Source of the DNA: SIG299 sp051880375
GTDB taxonomy: Bacteria; Bacillota; Clostridia; Lachnospirales; Lachnospiraceae
Direction: 5' to 3'
Length of the DNA: 64,000 nt
Assembly (NCBI GenBank): GCA_051880375.1
Contig: JBJENV010000060.1
Location: forward strand, 68,703 to 132,702
Under the pieces are notes generated by a model. The model saw only the letters and a program-made list of their open reading frames with translations. It made no database searches and was not told the DNA's origin. Shown piece by piece: positions 16,805 through 25,702 of this stretch (the first letter of the stretch is position 1; each line of letters starts with the position of its first letter). A program made the translations under genes and the position numbers.

Positions 16805-18622
16805 ATGTCATCTGTAATAGATCAGAGCAAAATCAGAAATTTCTGTATTATAGCACATATCGACCACGGAAAATCGACGCTGGCGGACCGTATCATCGAA
16901 AAGACAGGTCTGCTGACGAGCCGTGAAATGCAGGCGCAGGTGCTTGACAACATGGAGCTGGAGCGGGAACGCGGCATTACAATTAAAGCGCAGACCGTCC
17001 GTACCATTTATAAGGCGAAAAACGGAGAGGAATATATTTTTAACCTGATTGATACGCCGGGACATGTAGACTTTAACTATGAGGTATCGAGAAGTCTTGC
17101 GGCGTGCGAGGGCGCAATTTTAGTTGTGGATGCGGCGCAGGGGGTTGAGGCGCAGACGTTAGCCAATGTGTATCTTGCGATAGACCACAACTTAGATGTC
17201 ATGCCGGTTATCAATAAGATTGACTTACCAAGCGCCGACCCGGAGCGTGTCATTGCGGAGATTGAAGATGTCATCGGCATTGAAGCACATGACGCGCCGC
17301 TCATTTCCGCGAAAAACGGGATTAATATTGAAGAAGTATTGGAGCAGATTGTGCAGAAGATACCGGCGCCGACCGGTGATTCCACAGCTCCGCTTCGTGC
17401 CCTGATTTTCGATTCGGTGTACGATTCCTATAAGGGTGTCATTATTTTCTGCCGCATTATGGAAGGTACGGTGCGGAAGGGAACTCCGATTAAGATGATG
17501 GCAACCGGAGCAACTGCGGAGGTAGTGGAAATCGGTATTTTCGGACCGGGACAGTTCATTCCGTGCGACGAGCTTTCCGCCGGTATGGTAGGGTATCTTA
17601 CGGCAAGCTTAAAAAATGTTAAGGACACCCGTGTCGGCGATACCGTAACAAATGCGGACAACCCATGTAAGGAACCTCTGCCGGGCTATAAAAAGGTCAA
17701 TCCGATGGTATACTGCGGTATGTATCCGGCAGACGGTGCCAAGTACCCGGATTTGCGTGACGCACTCGAAAAACTGCAGTTAAACGATGCATCCTTAAGC
17801 TACGAGCCGGAAACCTCGATTGCACTGGGCTTCGGCTTCCGTTGCGGCTTCCTTGGACTTTTGCATCTGGAAATCATTCAGGAGCGTTTAGAGAGAGAAT
17901 ATAACTTGGACCTTGTGACGACCGCACCGGGCGTTGTTTATAAGGTATATAAGACAAACGGAGAGGTGTTGGAAATCACAAATCCGTCCAACCTCCCGGA
18001 CCCGTCGGAAATCGAGCACATGGAGGAGCCGGTCGTTTCTGCGGAAATTATGGTAACGACGGACTATGTCGGTGCAATCATGACACTTTGTCAGGAGCGC
18101 CGCGGTGTTTACCTCGGTATGGAATATATGGAGCAGACAAGAGCGCTGCTTCGTTATGAGCTGCCGCTCAATGAAATCATTTATGATTTCTTTGACGCAT
18201 TAAAATCCCGCTCGAAGGGCTATGCATCGTTTGATTACGAGTTAAAGGGGTATGTACCGTCACAGCTGGTCAAGCTGGATATTTTAATCAATAAGGAAGA
18301 AGTCGATGCGCTTTCGTTCATTGTACATGCAGATACTGCGTATGAACGCGGCAGAAGGATGTGTGAAAAGTTAAAGGATGAAATTCCGAGACACCTGTTT
18401 GAAATTCCGATTCAGGCAGCCATCGGCAGTAAGATAATCGCAAGAGAAACGGTAAAGGCAATGCGAAAAGACGTGCTTGCAAAGTGCTACGGCGGCGATA
18501 TTTCGCGTAAGAAAAAGCTTTTGGAAAAGCAGAAGGAAGGCAAGAAGCGCATGAGGCAGGTAGGCAACGTTGAAATTCCGCAGAAGGCATTCATGAGCGT
18601 CTTAAAGCTGGACGAGGATTAA
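16805..18622 (+). CDS. lepA: Elongation factor 4 (LepA)
   Basis: The 605-aa translational GTPase back-translocates or remodels stalled ribosomes. It shows the G1 loop AHIDHGKSTLADRI, the G2 region RERGITIKAQTV, DTPGHVDF (G3) and NKIDLPSADP (G4). Domains II, III and V follow, and the LepA-specific C-terminal domain ends with KCYGGDISRKKKLLEKQKEGKKRM. Length and order match the family exactly. RBS AAAGGAG is about 9 bases before the ATG. It is followed by hemW after 34 bases, a conserved pair. Confidence 0.97.
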   Translation: MSSVIDQSKIRNFCIIAHIDHGKSTLADRIIEKTGLLTSREMQAQVLDNMELERERGITIKAQTVRTIYKAKNGEEYIFNLIDTPGHVDFNYEVSRSLAACEGAILVVDAAQGVEAQTLANVYLAIDHNLDVMPVINKIDLPSADPERVIAEIEDVIGIEAHDAPLISAKNGINIEEVLEQIVQKIPAPTGDSTAPLRALIFDSVYDSYKGVIIFCRIMEGTVRKGTPIKMMATGATAEVVEIGIFGPGQFIPCDELSAGMVGYLTASLKNVKDTRVGDTVTNADNPCKEPLPGYKKVNPMVYCGMYPADGAKYPDLRDALEKLQLNDASLSYEPETSIALGFGFRCGFLGLLHLEIIQERLEREYNLDLVTTAPGVVYKVYKTNGEVLEITNPSNLPDPSEIEHMEEPVVSAEIMVTTDYVGAIMTLCQERRGVYLGMEYMEQTRALLRYELPLNEIIYDFFDALKSRSKGYASFDYELKGYVPSQLVKLDILINKEEVDALSFIVHADTAYERGRRMCEKLKDEIPRHLFEIPIQAAIGSKIIARETVKAMRKDVLAKCYGGDISRKKKLLEKQKEGKKRMRQVGNVEIPQKAFMSVLKLDED

Positions 18623-18656
18623 ACCTCCGGACGCGGAAAGGATTAAGATAACTAAT

Positions 18657-19922
18657 ATGAAAAAAGAGACAGAAAAACGCCCTCTTGGGCTGTATGTCCA
18701 TATCCCGTTCTGTGTAAAGAAATGTAATTACTGTGACTTCTTGTCCGCTCCGGCAGAGAAGGAGGAACAGGAACGGTATGTGGAGGCACTTTGTAAGGAA
18801 ATCCGCGGCTATGCCGGATTAGCAAAAGACTATCTGGCAGAAACCGTTTACTTTGGCGGCGGAACGCCGTCAGTGCTTGACATAGAGCAGACAGAGAAAA
18901 TACTTACGACCATCAAAGAAATATTTTTTGTGAAGGGAATGCAAAAAGCACCGGAAAAGAAGGGGCTGTTCGGGCTGCTTGGCAGTAAACGGCGGGATAC
19001 AGAAGAAACCGTGACGGAGGAAACGGCAGAGATGACGATAGAGGTGAATCCCGGGACTGTCACGAAGGAGAAGCTTGCGGCATACCGGACCATGGGCTTT
19101 AACCGCCTGAGCATCGGAATCCAGTCGGCACAGGAGAAGGAATTAAAGCTCCTCGGCAGAATTCATACGTTTGAGGAGGCAAAGCAGTGTGTCGCATGGG
19201 CGAGGGAAGCAGGTTTTACAAACGTCAGTGTGGATGTGATTTCGGCTCTGCCGGGGCAGACGGTGGAAGAGTATGCATCGACCTTAGAGCAGATTCTAAA
19301 ACTTCAGCCGGAGCATATTTCCTCCTACAGCCTGATGATAGAAGAAGGTACACCGTTTTATGAGCGCTATGGCGAAGGAGGACCGGAGAGGGATGCCCTT
19401 CCGGAGGAGGAAGTCGATCGTGCCATGTATATGCTCACGAAGGAGAAGCTTGCGGCGGCAGGCTATGAACGTTATGAAATCTCCAACTATGCAAAACCGG
19501 GCTTTGAAAGCAGGCACAACTCTTCGTACTGGACAGGTACGGAGTATCTCGGCTTCGGTCTTGGCGCTTCGTCGCTGTTTACGAATGCGAGATATCATAA
19601 TGAAACGAACCTGACGGACTATATCGCCGAGGTGGAGCGCGGCGAAGATGTCAGAAAGGATATCGAGCGTCTGGTAGAGGCTGAGGCAATGGAGGAGTTT
19701 ATGATTCTCGGACTTCGCAGGATGCAGGGAATCAGCAGGGAAGAGTTTTTAAGACGCTTCGGAAAGCCGTTAGAAACGGTTTACGGCAGTGCCATCCGCA
19801 AATTAAAGGATGCCGGGCTGCTGAACGTAGAAGGCGATACGGTGGCATTGACGGAGCGGGGAATTGATGTGAGCAATCAGGTGTTTGTGGAATTTGTGCC
19901 GGAGGAGTTTGTACGGCGATAG
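18657..19922 (+). CDS. hemW: Heme chaperone HemW (radical SAM, CPO-like)
   Basis: The 421-aa protein carries the HemW radical-SAM motif HIPFCVKKCNYCDF (Cys at about 19, 23, 26) and VYFGGGTPSVL, EVNPGT, RLSIGIQS, DVISALPGQT and the HemW C-terminal domain. HemW delivers heme to respiratory proteins and is often mis-called coproporphyrinogen oxidase. Between about residues 90 and 125 there is a charged insert (KGMQKAPEKKGLFGLLG…) not found in the short form of the family; it splits the SAM domain after VYFGGGTPS and may be a surface loop. The GH5 lipoprotein gene begins 13 bases after. Confidence 0.92.
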   Translation: MKKETEKRPLGLYVHIPFCVKKCNYCDFLSAPAEKEEQERYVEALCKEIRGYAGLAKDYLAETVYFGGGTPSVLDIEQTEKILTTIKEIFFVKGMQKAPEKKGLFGLLGSKRRDTEETVTEETAEMTIEVNPGTVTKEKLAAYRTMGFNRLSIGIQSAQEKELKLLGRIHTFEEAKQCVAWAREAGFTNVSVDVISALPGQTVEEYASTLEQILKLQPEHISSYSLMIEEGTPFYERYGEGGPERDALPEEEVDRAMYMLTKEKLAAAGYERYEISNYAKPGFESRHNSSYWTGTEYLGFGLGASSLFTNARYHNETNLTDYIAEVERGEDVRKDIERLVEAEAMEEFMILGLRRMQGISREEFLRRFGKPLETVYGSAIRKLKDAGLLNVEGDTVALTERGIDVSNQVFVEFVPEEFVRR

Positions 19923-19935
19923 GAAGGAGAATGGC

Positions 19936-21762
19936 ATGAAAAAGAAAGCAATGGCAGCAGCGCTCTTGTCGCTTGCGATACTCACAGGGGTATTTGCTGG
20001 CTGCGGAAACAAAAACGGGCAGGAAACAGCACCGACGCCGACGGATACGGCGCCGACTGGTACGGCGGTGGTTACGGACAAGCCGGAGCCTGCAAAGGAG
20101 CCGGAGCAGACACAGGAGGATGTACTGAAAGGTATGACCGCACTGGAGGTTGTACACATGATGGGCAACGGAATCAACCTCGGCAATACAATGGAAGCCT
20201 ACGGACGTTCCAAATACGGTGTGGGGGCAGCAGCTTCTTCTTATGAAACGTGCTGGGGACAGCCGGTGACTACAAAGGAAATGATTTCCGCGATGAAAGC
20301 GGAGGGCTTTGATACGCTTCGCGTTCCGGTGGCGTGGACAAATGCGATTTTTTATGAGGACGGTGATTATACCATTCAGCAGTCGTATCTGGACCGCGTC
20401 GGAGAAATCATCGACTATGCACTGGAAGCAGATATGTTCGTGATTGTAAATGACCACTGGGACGGCGGCTGGTGGGGCATGTTCGGCTCGGCAAACGAAG
20501 AAACAAGAGAAACGGCAATGGAGCTCTACACCGAAATGTGGAGACAGATTGCAGAGGAATATGCAGACCGGTCCTATAAGCTGATTTTTGAGTCGGCAAA
20601 CGAGGAACTCGGAAACCGCTTAAATGATAAGGATGTATGTCCGGATTCCGGTTCGCTTTCGCAGGATGAGTGTTATGAAACGGCAAACAGAATCAATCAG
20701 GCATTTGTAGATACGGTTCGTGCTGCCGGCGGGAACAATGCAGACCGGTTCCTTTTGATTGCCGGTATCAATACCAATATTGCGGATACCTGTGATGCAC
20801 GCTTTCAGATGCCGAAGGATACGGCAAAGGAAAAACTGCTGTTGTCCGTACACTATTATGACCCGTCAAACTATTGTATTTTTGAGAGCGTGGCGAACTG
20901 GGGAAGCAGGCAGGAATACGAATACCAGAATGAAACACTGAAGCAGCTGACGAAATTTACGGAGCAGGGAATCGGTGTTGTCATCGGAGAGTGGGGCGTC
21001 CTGTTTGAGAACGGTGCGATGAAGGAAAACATGGCGCTTTATATGGAAAACTTCTTAAACAACTGCGATTTGTACGGGTACTGTCCGGTATTATGGGATT
21101 GCAGTAATCTCTTTAACAGAAGACAGTGTAAGGTTGTTCAGGAATATGAGGGCTATTTTAAGAACAGAAGCTATGAGGCGCAGCTTAGTATGACGCAGGC
21201 GGAACTTAAGGCGGAGGCCGAAAAAAAGCTGGCGGGAGCAATGGAAGCCGCGCCGGAGGCAAAGGCACTGGCAGATGACGAGGCAGTGGCATGGATTATG
21301 TATACGAGTAGCGACTGGGCAGTCAGCTACAGCGTCGGAGATACCTATGCACCGGATTCGGCAACGGCGGGGCTTGTGGCTACGGATGTCCCGATAACCG
21401 GAGCCGGTACATATACCGTGTCGCTTGACCTGACAGGAACGGCTGCGGGCTGCGGAAACGGAATGACATTTGCAGCGCTCGGTATCGGAAACGGAGAGAA
21501 GCTGTTCCCGGGATACATTATTAATATTATAGAAGTAAAGATTAACGGAGAAAAGGTAACGCTGAACGGTCTGCCTTATACGACAAGCGATGACGGCCTT
21601 TGTACGAGAGTTAACTTATATAATGCGTGGGTAACGGCACTTCCGGAGGAGGCACGTACGATGTTCGGACGTGCAAGTTATTGTACACCGACACCGCTTG
21701 ACATTACAAATCTCGGTGAAATCCGTACAATAGAAGTGACGTTCAACTATGTAAAAAAATAA
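19936..21762 (+). CDS. GH5 cellulase/endoglucanase lipoprotein with C-terminal accessory domain
   Basis: The 608-aa product has a lipoprotein signal (lipobox GVFAGC, Cys 23), a Thr/Pro-rich linker (about 30–60) and a GH5 domain: NGINLGNTMEA, GFDTLRVPVAW, VIVNDHWDGGWWG, the acid/base Glu at about 223 (ESANEELGN), HYYDP, and the nucleophile Glu at about 352 (VIGEWGVLF). It probably hydrolyses beta-1,4-glucan or a related plant glucan at the cell surface. Residues about 440–608 form a beta-rich module (SSDWAVSYSVGD…TYTVSLDLTG) that looks like a carbohydrate-binding domain, family not recognised. ATG 19936 follows GGAAGGAGA; the longer frame overlaps hemW and lacks an RBS. Confidence 0.85.
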   Translation: MKKKAMAAALLSLAILTGVFAGCGNKNGQETAPTPTDTAPTGTAVVTDKPEPAKEPEQTQEDVLKGMTALEVVHMMGNGINLGNTMEAYGRSKYGVGAAASSYETCWGQPVTTKEMISAMKAEGFDTLRVPVAWTNAIFYEDGDYTIQQSYLDRVGEIIDYALEADMFVIVNDHWDGGWWGMFGSANEETRETAMELYTEMWRQIAEEYADRSYKLIFESANEELGNRLNDKDVCPDSGSLSQDECYETANRINQAFVDTVRAAGGNNADRFLLIAGINTNIADTCDARFQMPKDTAKEKLLLSVHYYDPSNYCIFESVANWGSRQEYEYQNETLKQLTKFTEQGIGVVIGEWGVLFENGAMKENMALYMENFLNNCDLYGYCPVLWDCSNLFNRRQCKVVQEYEGYFKNRSYEAQLSMTQAELKAEAEKKLAGAMEAAPEAKALADDEAVAWIMYTSSDWAVSYSVGDTYAPDSATAGLVATDVPITGAGTYTVSLDLTGTAAGCGNGMTFAALGIGNGEKLFPGYIINIIEVKINGEKVTLNGLPYTTSDDGLCTRVNLYNAWVTALPEEARTMFGRASYCTPTPLDITNLGEIRTIEVTFNYVKK

Positions 21763-21811
21763 AGTGGGAATAGTCTCTCGAATCATTCGATAAAAAATAT
21801 GAAAAAAAATG

Positions 21812-21850
21812 AAAATAGCACTTGACAATTAAGGAGTCAGGTGCTATTTT
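21812..21850 (+). promoter_or_regulatory. hrcA promoter embedded in an inverted repeat
   Basis: TTGACA (21822–21827), 17-base spacer and TATTTT (21845–21850) form the heat-shock operon promoter. The same stretch is bracketed by AAAATAGCAC (21812–21821) and GTGCTATTTT (21841–21850), a perfect 10-bp inverted repeat, which may also act as the terminator of the GH5 gene. Confidence 0.7.
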
Positions 21851-21864
21851 ATATGCATAAACAT

Positions 21865-21893
21865 GTTAGCACTCTAATTTATCGAGTGCTAAC
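21865..21893 (+). promoter_or_regulatory. CIRCE operator (HrcA-binding site)
   Basis: TTAGCACTC (21866–21874), 9 bases, GAGTGCTAA (21884–21892) match the CIRCE consensus perfectly, with one further G/C pair outside. It lies at about +10 to +36 of the transcript, so HrcA would block the hrcA–grpE–dnaK operon. Confidence 0.97.
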
Positions 21894-21911
21894 AAGGAAA
21901 AGAGGAAACGC

Positions 21912-22934
21912 ATGAACGAGTTAGACGAGCGAAAATTGAAGATATTGCAGTCCATTATCCGCAACTACCTGGAAACGGGTGAACCGGTCGGCTCCAGAAC
22001 GATATCAAAATTTACGGACTTGAATTTAAGCTCTGCCACTATCCGAAACGAAATGGCAGACTTAGAGGAACTTGGCTATATTGTTCAGCCTCACACCTCT
22101 GCAGGACGAATACCTTCCGACAAAGGGTATCGTCTCTATGTTGATACAATGATGGAAACAAAGGAGCAGGAAGTGGAGGACATGAAATCCCTCCTGCTTG
22201 AGAAAGCAGACCGTATGGAAAACATGCTGGAGCAGATGACCAAGATGCTGGCAGCCAATACCAACTATGCGGCATTAGCTACAACTCCTACCTACCGCAG
22301 CAGAAAAGTGAAATTTATTCAGCTGACCGAGGTGGATGAAACTCAGGTGCTTGCCATTATTGTGATTGAGGGCAACATTGTAAAAAACAAAATCATTACA
22401 ACCCAGGTACCGGTAGAAAAGGAAACCGTGTTAAAACTCAACATTTTGCTGAATACCTTTTTACAGGGACTTGACTTATCGGAAATCAATCTGGATGTCA
22501 TTCAGCAGATTAAGCAGAACTCCGAAGGCTTCGGCAGTGTGGTGACCGATGTACTGGATGCCATTGCGCAGGCCATCAGTGAAGAAGATAAGGTTCGTGT
22601 ATATTCCAGCGGAGCTACGAATATTCTCAAATATCCGGAACTGACCGACAGGGAAAAAATTTCTGACCTCCTATATACGTTGGAGGAAAAGAAAGAACTG
22701 ACAGAGCTGATGACAAAAGATAATTCCGACGGAAACGAAATTCAGGTTTACATCGGAAATGAAACAACCGTGGAATCCATGAAGGACTGTGCCGTTGTTA
22801 CGGCAACCTATGAATTGGAGGAAGGCGTTTACGGAAAAATAGGAATTGTAGGACCGAAGCGTATGGATTATGAAAAGGTTGTTTCTGCTTTAAAGACAAT
22901 TCGTAATCAGCTGGATGATTTGTATAAGAAATAA
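21912..22934 (+). CDS. hrcA: Heat-inducible transcription repressor HrcA
   Basis: HrcA (340 aa) represses class I heat-shock genes by binding CIRCE, which is present just upstream. The N-terminal winged helix shows LDERKLKILQSIIRNYLETGEPVGSRT and ATIRNEMADLEELGYIVQPHTSAGRIPSDKGYR (spanning about 1–75). A GAF-like core and the C-terminal ending VGPKRMDYEKVVSALKTI are also typical. It is the first gene of the heat-shock operon and thus autoregulated. Confidence 0.96.
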   Translation: MNELDERKLKILQSIIRNYLETGEPVGSRTISKFTDLNLSSATIRNEMADLEELGYIVQPHTSAGRIPSDKGYRLYVDTMMETKEQEVEDMKSLLLEKADRMENMLEQMTKMLAANTNYAALATTPTYRSRKVKFIQLTEVDETQVLAIIVIEGNIVKNKIITTQVPVEKETVLKLNILLNTFLQGLDLSEINLDVIQQIKQNSEGFGSVVTDVLDAIAQAISEEDKVRVYSSGATNILKYPELTDREKISDLLYTLEEKKELTELMTKDNSDGNEIQVYIGNETTVESMKDCAVVTATYELEEGVYGKIGIVGPKRMDYEKVVSALKTIRNQLDDLYKK

Positions 22935-22956
22935 AACGACAGAAAGAGGGCGGGAA

Positions 22957-23643
22957 ATGGTGAATGCAAAGGATTTAGAAAACGAAGTGAAGAACAATCA
23001 AGAGGTTTCCGCAGAAGATGCGGTACCGGATACAGATACAGAGGAAACAAAGGAAGAGGAATCGGTGACAGAAGAAGCTGTTACAGAAGATACTTCCGCA
23101 GAGGAAGAAAAAGAGACCTCGGAAGAAACAGAAACTTCGGAGGAAACAGAAGAAGCTGCTGAGACTACGGAAAAGAAGGGCTTCTTTAAAAAGAAAGATA
23201 AGAAAGACAAAAAGGATGAAAAAATCGAAGAACTGAATGACAGACTGATGCGTCAGATGGCGGAATTCGATAATTTCAGAAAACGTTCCGAGCGGGAAAA
23301 GTCCATGATGTTCGATTTGGGCGCAAAGGATGTGGTAGAAAAAATCCTTCCTGTAGTCGACAATTTTGAACGGGGACTTGGTTCCTTAAGCGAGGAAGCA
23401 AAGCAGGAACCGTTCGCGCAGGGAATGGAAAAGGTCTATAAGCAGTTGATGACCGCACTGGAAACTATGGGCGTAAAGCCGATTGAAGCCGTAGGCTGCG
23501 AATTCAATCCGGACTTCCACAATGCAGTAATGCATATAGAAGACGAAGCATTCGGAGAAAATGTAGTAGCGGAAGAGTTTCAAAAGGGTTATTTATATAA
23601 AGAGAGTGTCGTAAGACATTCCATGGTAAAAGTAGCAAATTAA
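22957..23643 (+). CDS. grpE: Nucleotide exchange factor GrpE
   Basis: GrpE (228 aa) releases ADP from DnaK. A long, very acidic Glu/Thr-rich N-terminal tail (about 10–75) is followed by a KKKDKKDKKDEK basic stretch and the dimeric coiled coil with RLMRQMAEFDNFRKRSERE. The C-terminal beta-wing shows VVDNFERGL, GVKPIEAVG, FNPDFHNAVM and KESVVRHSMVKV. The ATG at 22957 is preferred, after GAGGGCGGG; earlier in-frame codons overlap hrcA without an RBS. The acidic tail is longer than in E. coli GrpE. Confidence 0.94.
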   Translation: MVNAKDLENEVKNNQEVSAEDAVPDTDTEETKEEESVTEEAVTEDTSAEEEKETSEETETSEETEEAAETTEKKGFFKKKDKKDKKDEKIEELNDRLMRQMAEFDNFRKRSEREKSMMFDLGAKDVVEKILPVVDNFERGLGSLSEEAKQEPFAQGMEKVYKQLMTALETMGVKPIEAVGCEFNPDFHNAVMHIEDEAFGENVVAEEFQKGYLYKESVVRHSMVKVAN

Positions 23644-23667
23644 ATGAGGATATAGGAGGAAAAAGAC

Positions 23668-25539
23668 ATGGGAAAGATTATTGGTATTGACTTAGGTACA
23701 ACGAACTCCTGTGTTGCCGTTATGGAAGGCGGCAAGCCGGTAGTTATCGCAAACACCGAAGGTTCCAGAACAACACCATCGGTTGTTGCATTTACAAAGA
23801 CAGGGGAGCGTATTGTCGGTGAACCTGCAAAGCGTCAGGCTGTTACAAACGCAGATAAGACGATTTCTTCTATCAAGAGACATATGGGTACGGACTTCAG
23901 AGTTACGATTGACGACAAGAAGTTCTCCCCGCAGGAAATCTCTGCAATGATTCTTCAGAAGTTAAAAGCAGATGCAGAAAGCTACCTCGGTGAGAGCGTA
24001 ACGGAAGCCGTAATTACGGTTCCTGCTTACTTTAACGATGCCCAAAGACAGGCAACCAAGGACGCAGGTAAAATTGCCGGCCTTGATGTAAAGCGTATCA
24101 TCAACGAGCCGACAGCAGCAGCACTTGCTTATGGCCTTGATAACGAAAAAGAGCAGAAAATCATGGTATACGATTTAGGCGGCGGTACTTTCGATGTTTC
24201 CATCATCGAAATCGGTGACGGTGTTATCGAAGTACTTGCAACCTCCGGTGATAACAGACTCGGTGGTGATGACTTCGATGAAAGAATTACCAGATACATG
24301 ATTGATGAGTTCAAGAAGGCAGAAGGCGTTGACTTATCACTCGATAAGATGGCACTTCAGAGATTAAAGGAAGCTGCCGAGAAGGCAAAGAAGGAGCTTT
24401 CTTCCCAGGCTACCACAAACATCAATCTTCCGTTCATTACTGCAACCGCAGAGGGACCGAAGCACTTTGATATGAACTTAACAAGAGCAAAGTTTGATGA
24501 ACTGACCCATGACCTGGTAGAAAGAACTGCAGTTCCGGTTCAGAATGCATTAAAGGATGCAGGTATCACAGCTTCCGAGCTTGGCAAGGTATTACTCGTT
24601 GGCGGTTCCACAAGAATTCCTGCCGTACAGGATAAGGTAAGACAGTTAACAGGTCATGAGCCGAGCAAGTCCTTAAACCCGGATGAATGCGTAGCTATCG
24701 GTGCTTCCATTCAGGGTGGTAAGCTTGCAGGCGATGCAGGTGCCGGCGATATTCTTCTTCTGGATGTTACTCCGCTTTCTCTTTCCATTGAGACAATGGG
24801 CGGCGTGGCAACCAGACTGATTGAAAGAAATACAACGATTCCTACCAGAAAGAGCCAGATTTTCTCCACGGCAGCAGACAACCAGAGCGCTGTAGACATC
24901 AATGTCGTACAGGGTGAGCGTCAGTTCGCGAGAGATAACAAGAGCCTCGGACAATTCCGTCTCGATGGAATTCCGCCTGCAAGAAGAGGTGTGCCGCAGA
25001 TTGAGGTTACCTTCGATATCGATGCAAACGGTATCGTAAACGTATCCGCAAAGGATCTTGGCACAGGCAGAGAGCAGCATATTACAATTACCGCAGGCTC
25101 CAACCTCTCCGATGCCGATATCGAAAAGGCAGTGAAGGAAGCTGCTGAGTACGAGGCACAGGATAAGAAGCGTAAGGAAGCTGTTGAAGTAAGAAATGAT
25201 GCAGACTCCATGGTATTCCAGACCGAGAAGGCATTAGGCGAAGTCGGCGATAAGATCAGTGCCGATGAAAAGGCAACCGTAGAAGCAGACCTTGCTCACT
25301 TAAAGGAACTTGTAGAAAAGTCCAACCCGGAGGTTATGTCCGACGGTGAGGTTGCTGACATCAGGGCAGCAAAGGAAAAGCTGATGACAAGCGCACAGGC
25401 TCTGTTTGCAAAGGTTTATGAGCAGGCACAGGGCGCAGCCGGTGCAGCAGGAGCGGCAGGTGCAGGTCCTGATATGGGTGCAGGAACACAGCAGAACTAT
25501 CAGGATGATGTAGTAGACGGAGATTACCGTGAGGTATAA
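23668..25539 (+). CDS. dnaK: Molecular chaperone DnaK (Hsp70)
   Basis: DnaK (623 aa) binds exposed hydrophobic peptides in an ATP-driven cycle with DnaJ and GrpE. It begins MGKIIGIDLGTTNSCVAVM and shows VYDLGGGTFDVSI, the phosphate-2 loop, NEPTAAALAYGL, LLVGGSTRIPAVQ, the interdomain linker DILLLDVTPLSLS, and a C-terminal lid ending in an Ala/Gly-rich tail (AAGAAGAAGAG) and DVVDGDYREV. It follows grpE by 24 bases with RBS AGGAGG. Confidence 0.98.
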   Translation: MGKIIGIDLGTTNSCVAVMEGGKPVVIANTEGSRTTPSVVAFTKTGERIVGEPAKRQAVTNADKTISSIKRHMGTDFRVTIDDKKFSPQEISAMILQKLKADAESYLGESVTEAVITVPAYFNDAQRQATKDAGKIAGLDVKRIINEPTAAALAYGLDNEKEQKIMVYDLGGGTFDVSIIEIGDGVIEVLATSGDNRLGGDDFDERITRYMIDEFKKAEGVDLSLDKMALQRLKEAAEKAKKELSSQATTNINLPFITATAEGPKHFDMNLTRAKFDELTHDLVERTAVPVQNALKDAGITASELGKVLLVGGSTRIPAVQDKVRQLTGHEPSKSLNPDECVAIGASIQGGKLAGDAGAGDILLLDVTPLSLSIETMGGVATRLIERNTTIPTRKSQIFSTAADNQSAVDINVVQGERQFARDNKSLGQFRLDGIPPARRGVPQIEVTFDIDANGIVNVSAKDLGTGREQHITITAGSNLSDADIEKAVKEAAEYEAQDKKRKEAVEVRNDADSMVFQTEKALGEVGDKISADEKATVEADLAHLKELVEKSNPEVMSDGEVADIRAAKEKLMTSAQALFAKVYEQAQGAAGAAGAAGAGPDMGAGTQQNYQDDVVDGDYREV

Positions 25540-25557
25540 ACTGCCTGGTAAAATTGC

Positions 25558-25586
25558 TTGCATTTGACTGATTCCTATGATATGAT
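25558..25586 (+). promoter_or_regulatory. Sigma-A promoter of dnaJ
   Basis: TTGCAT (25558–25563), 17-base spacer, TATGAT (25581–25586), giving dnaJ its own promoter in the 163-base dnaK–dnaJ gap. The leader then holds a hairpin, GATAGGC (25621–25627) with GCCTATC (25644–25650), which lacks a T-run and so is more likely a leader structure than a terminator. No second CIRCE is present. Confidence 0.7.
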
Positions 25587-25702
25587 TTGGAGAATAGGTA
25601 ATCCATATAAGGATATCACAGATAGGCGGTCGCGAAAACGGCTGCCTATCTTGTGGTACTCTTACATTTTAATATGGGGGTAGTTTGGAGGATTAATTTA
25701 AT

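Noticed and set aside
22998..23210. Minus-strand Ser/Val-rich ORF opposite grpE
   Set aside because: It mirrors the acidic repeat codons of grpE and has no RBS or homology.
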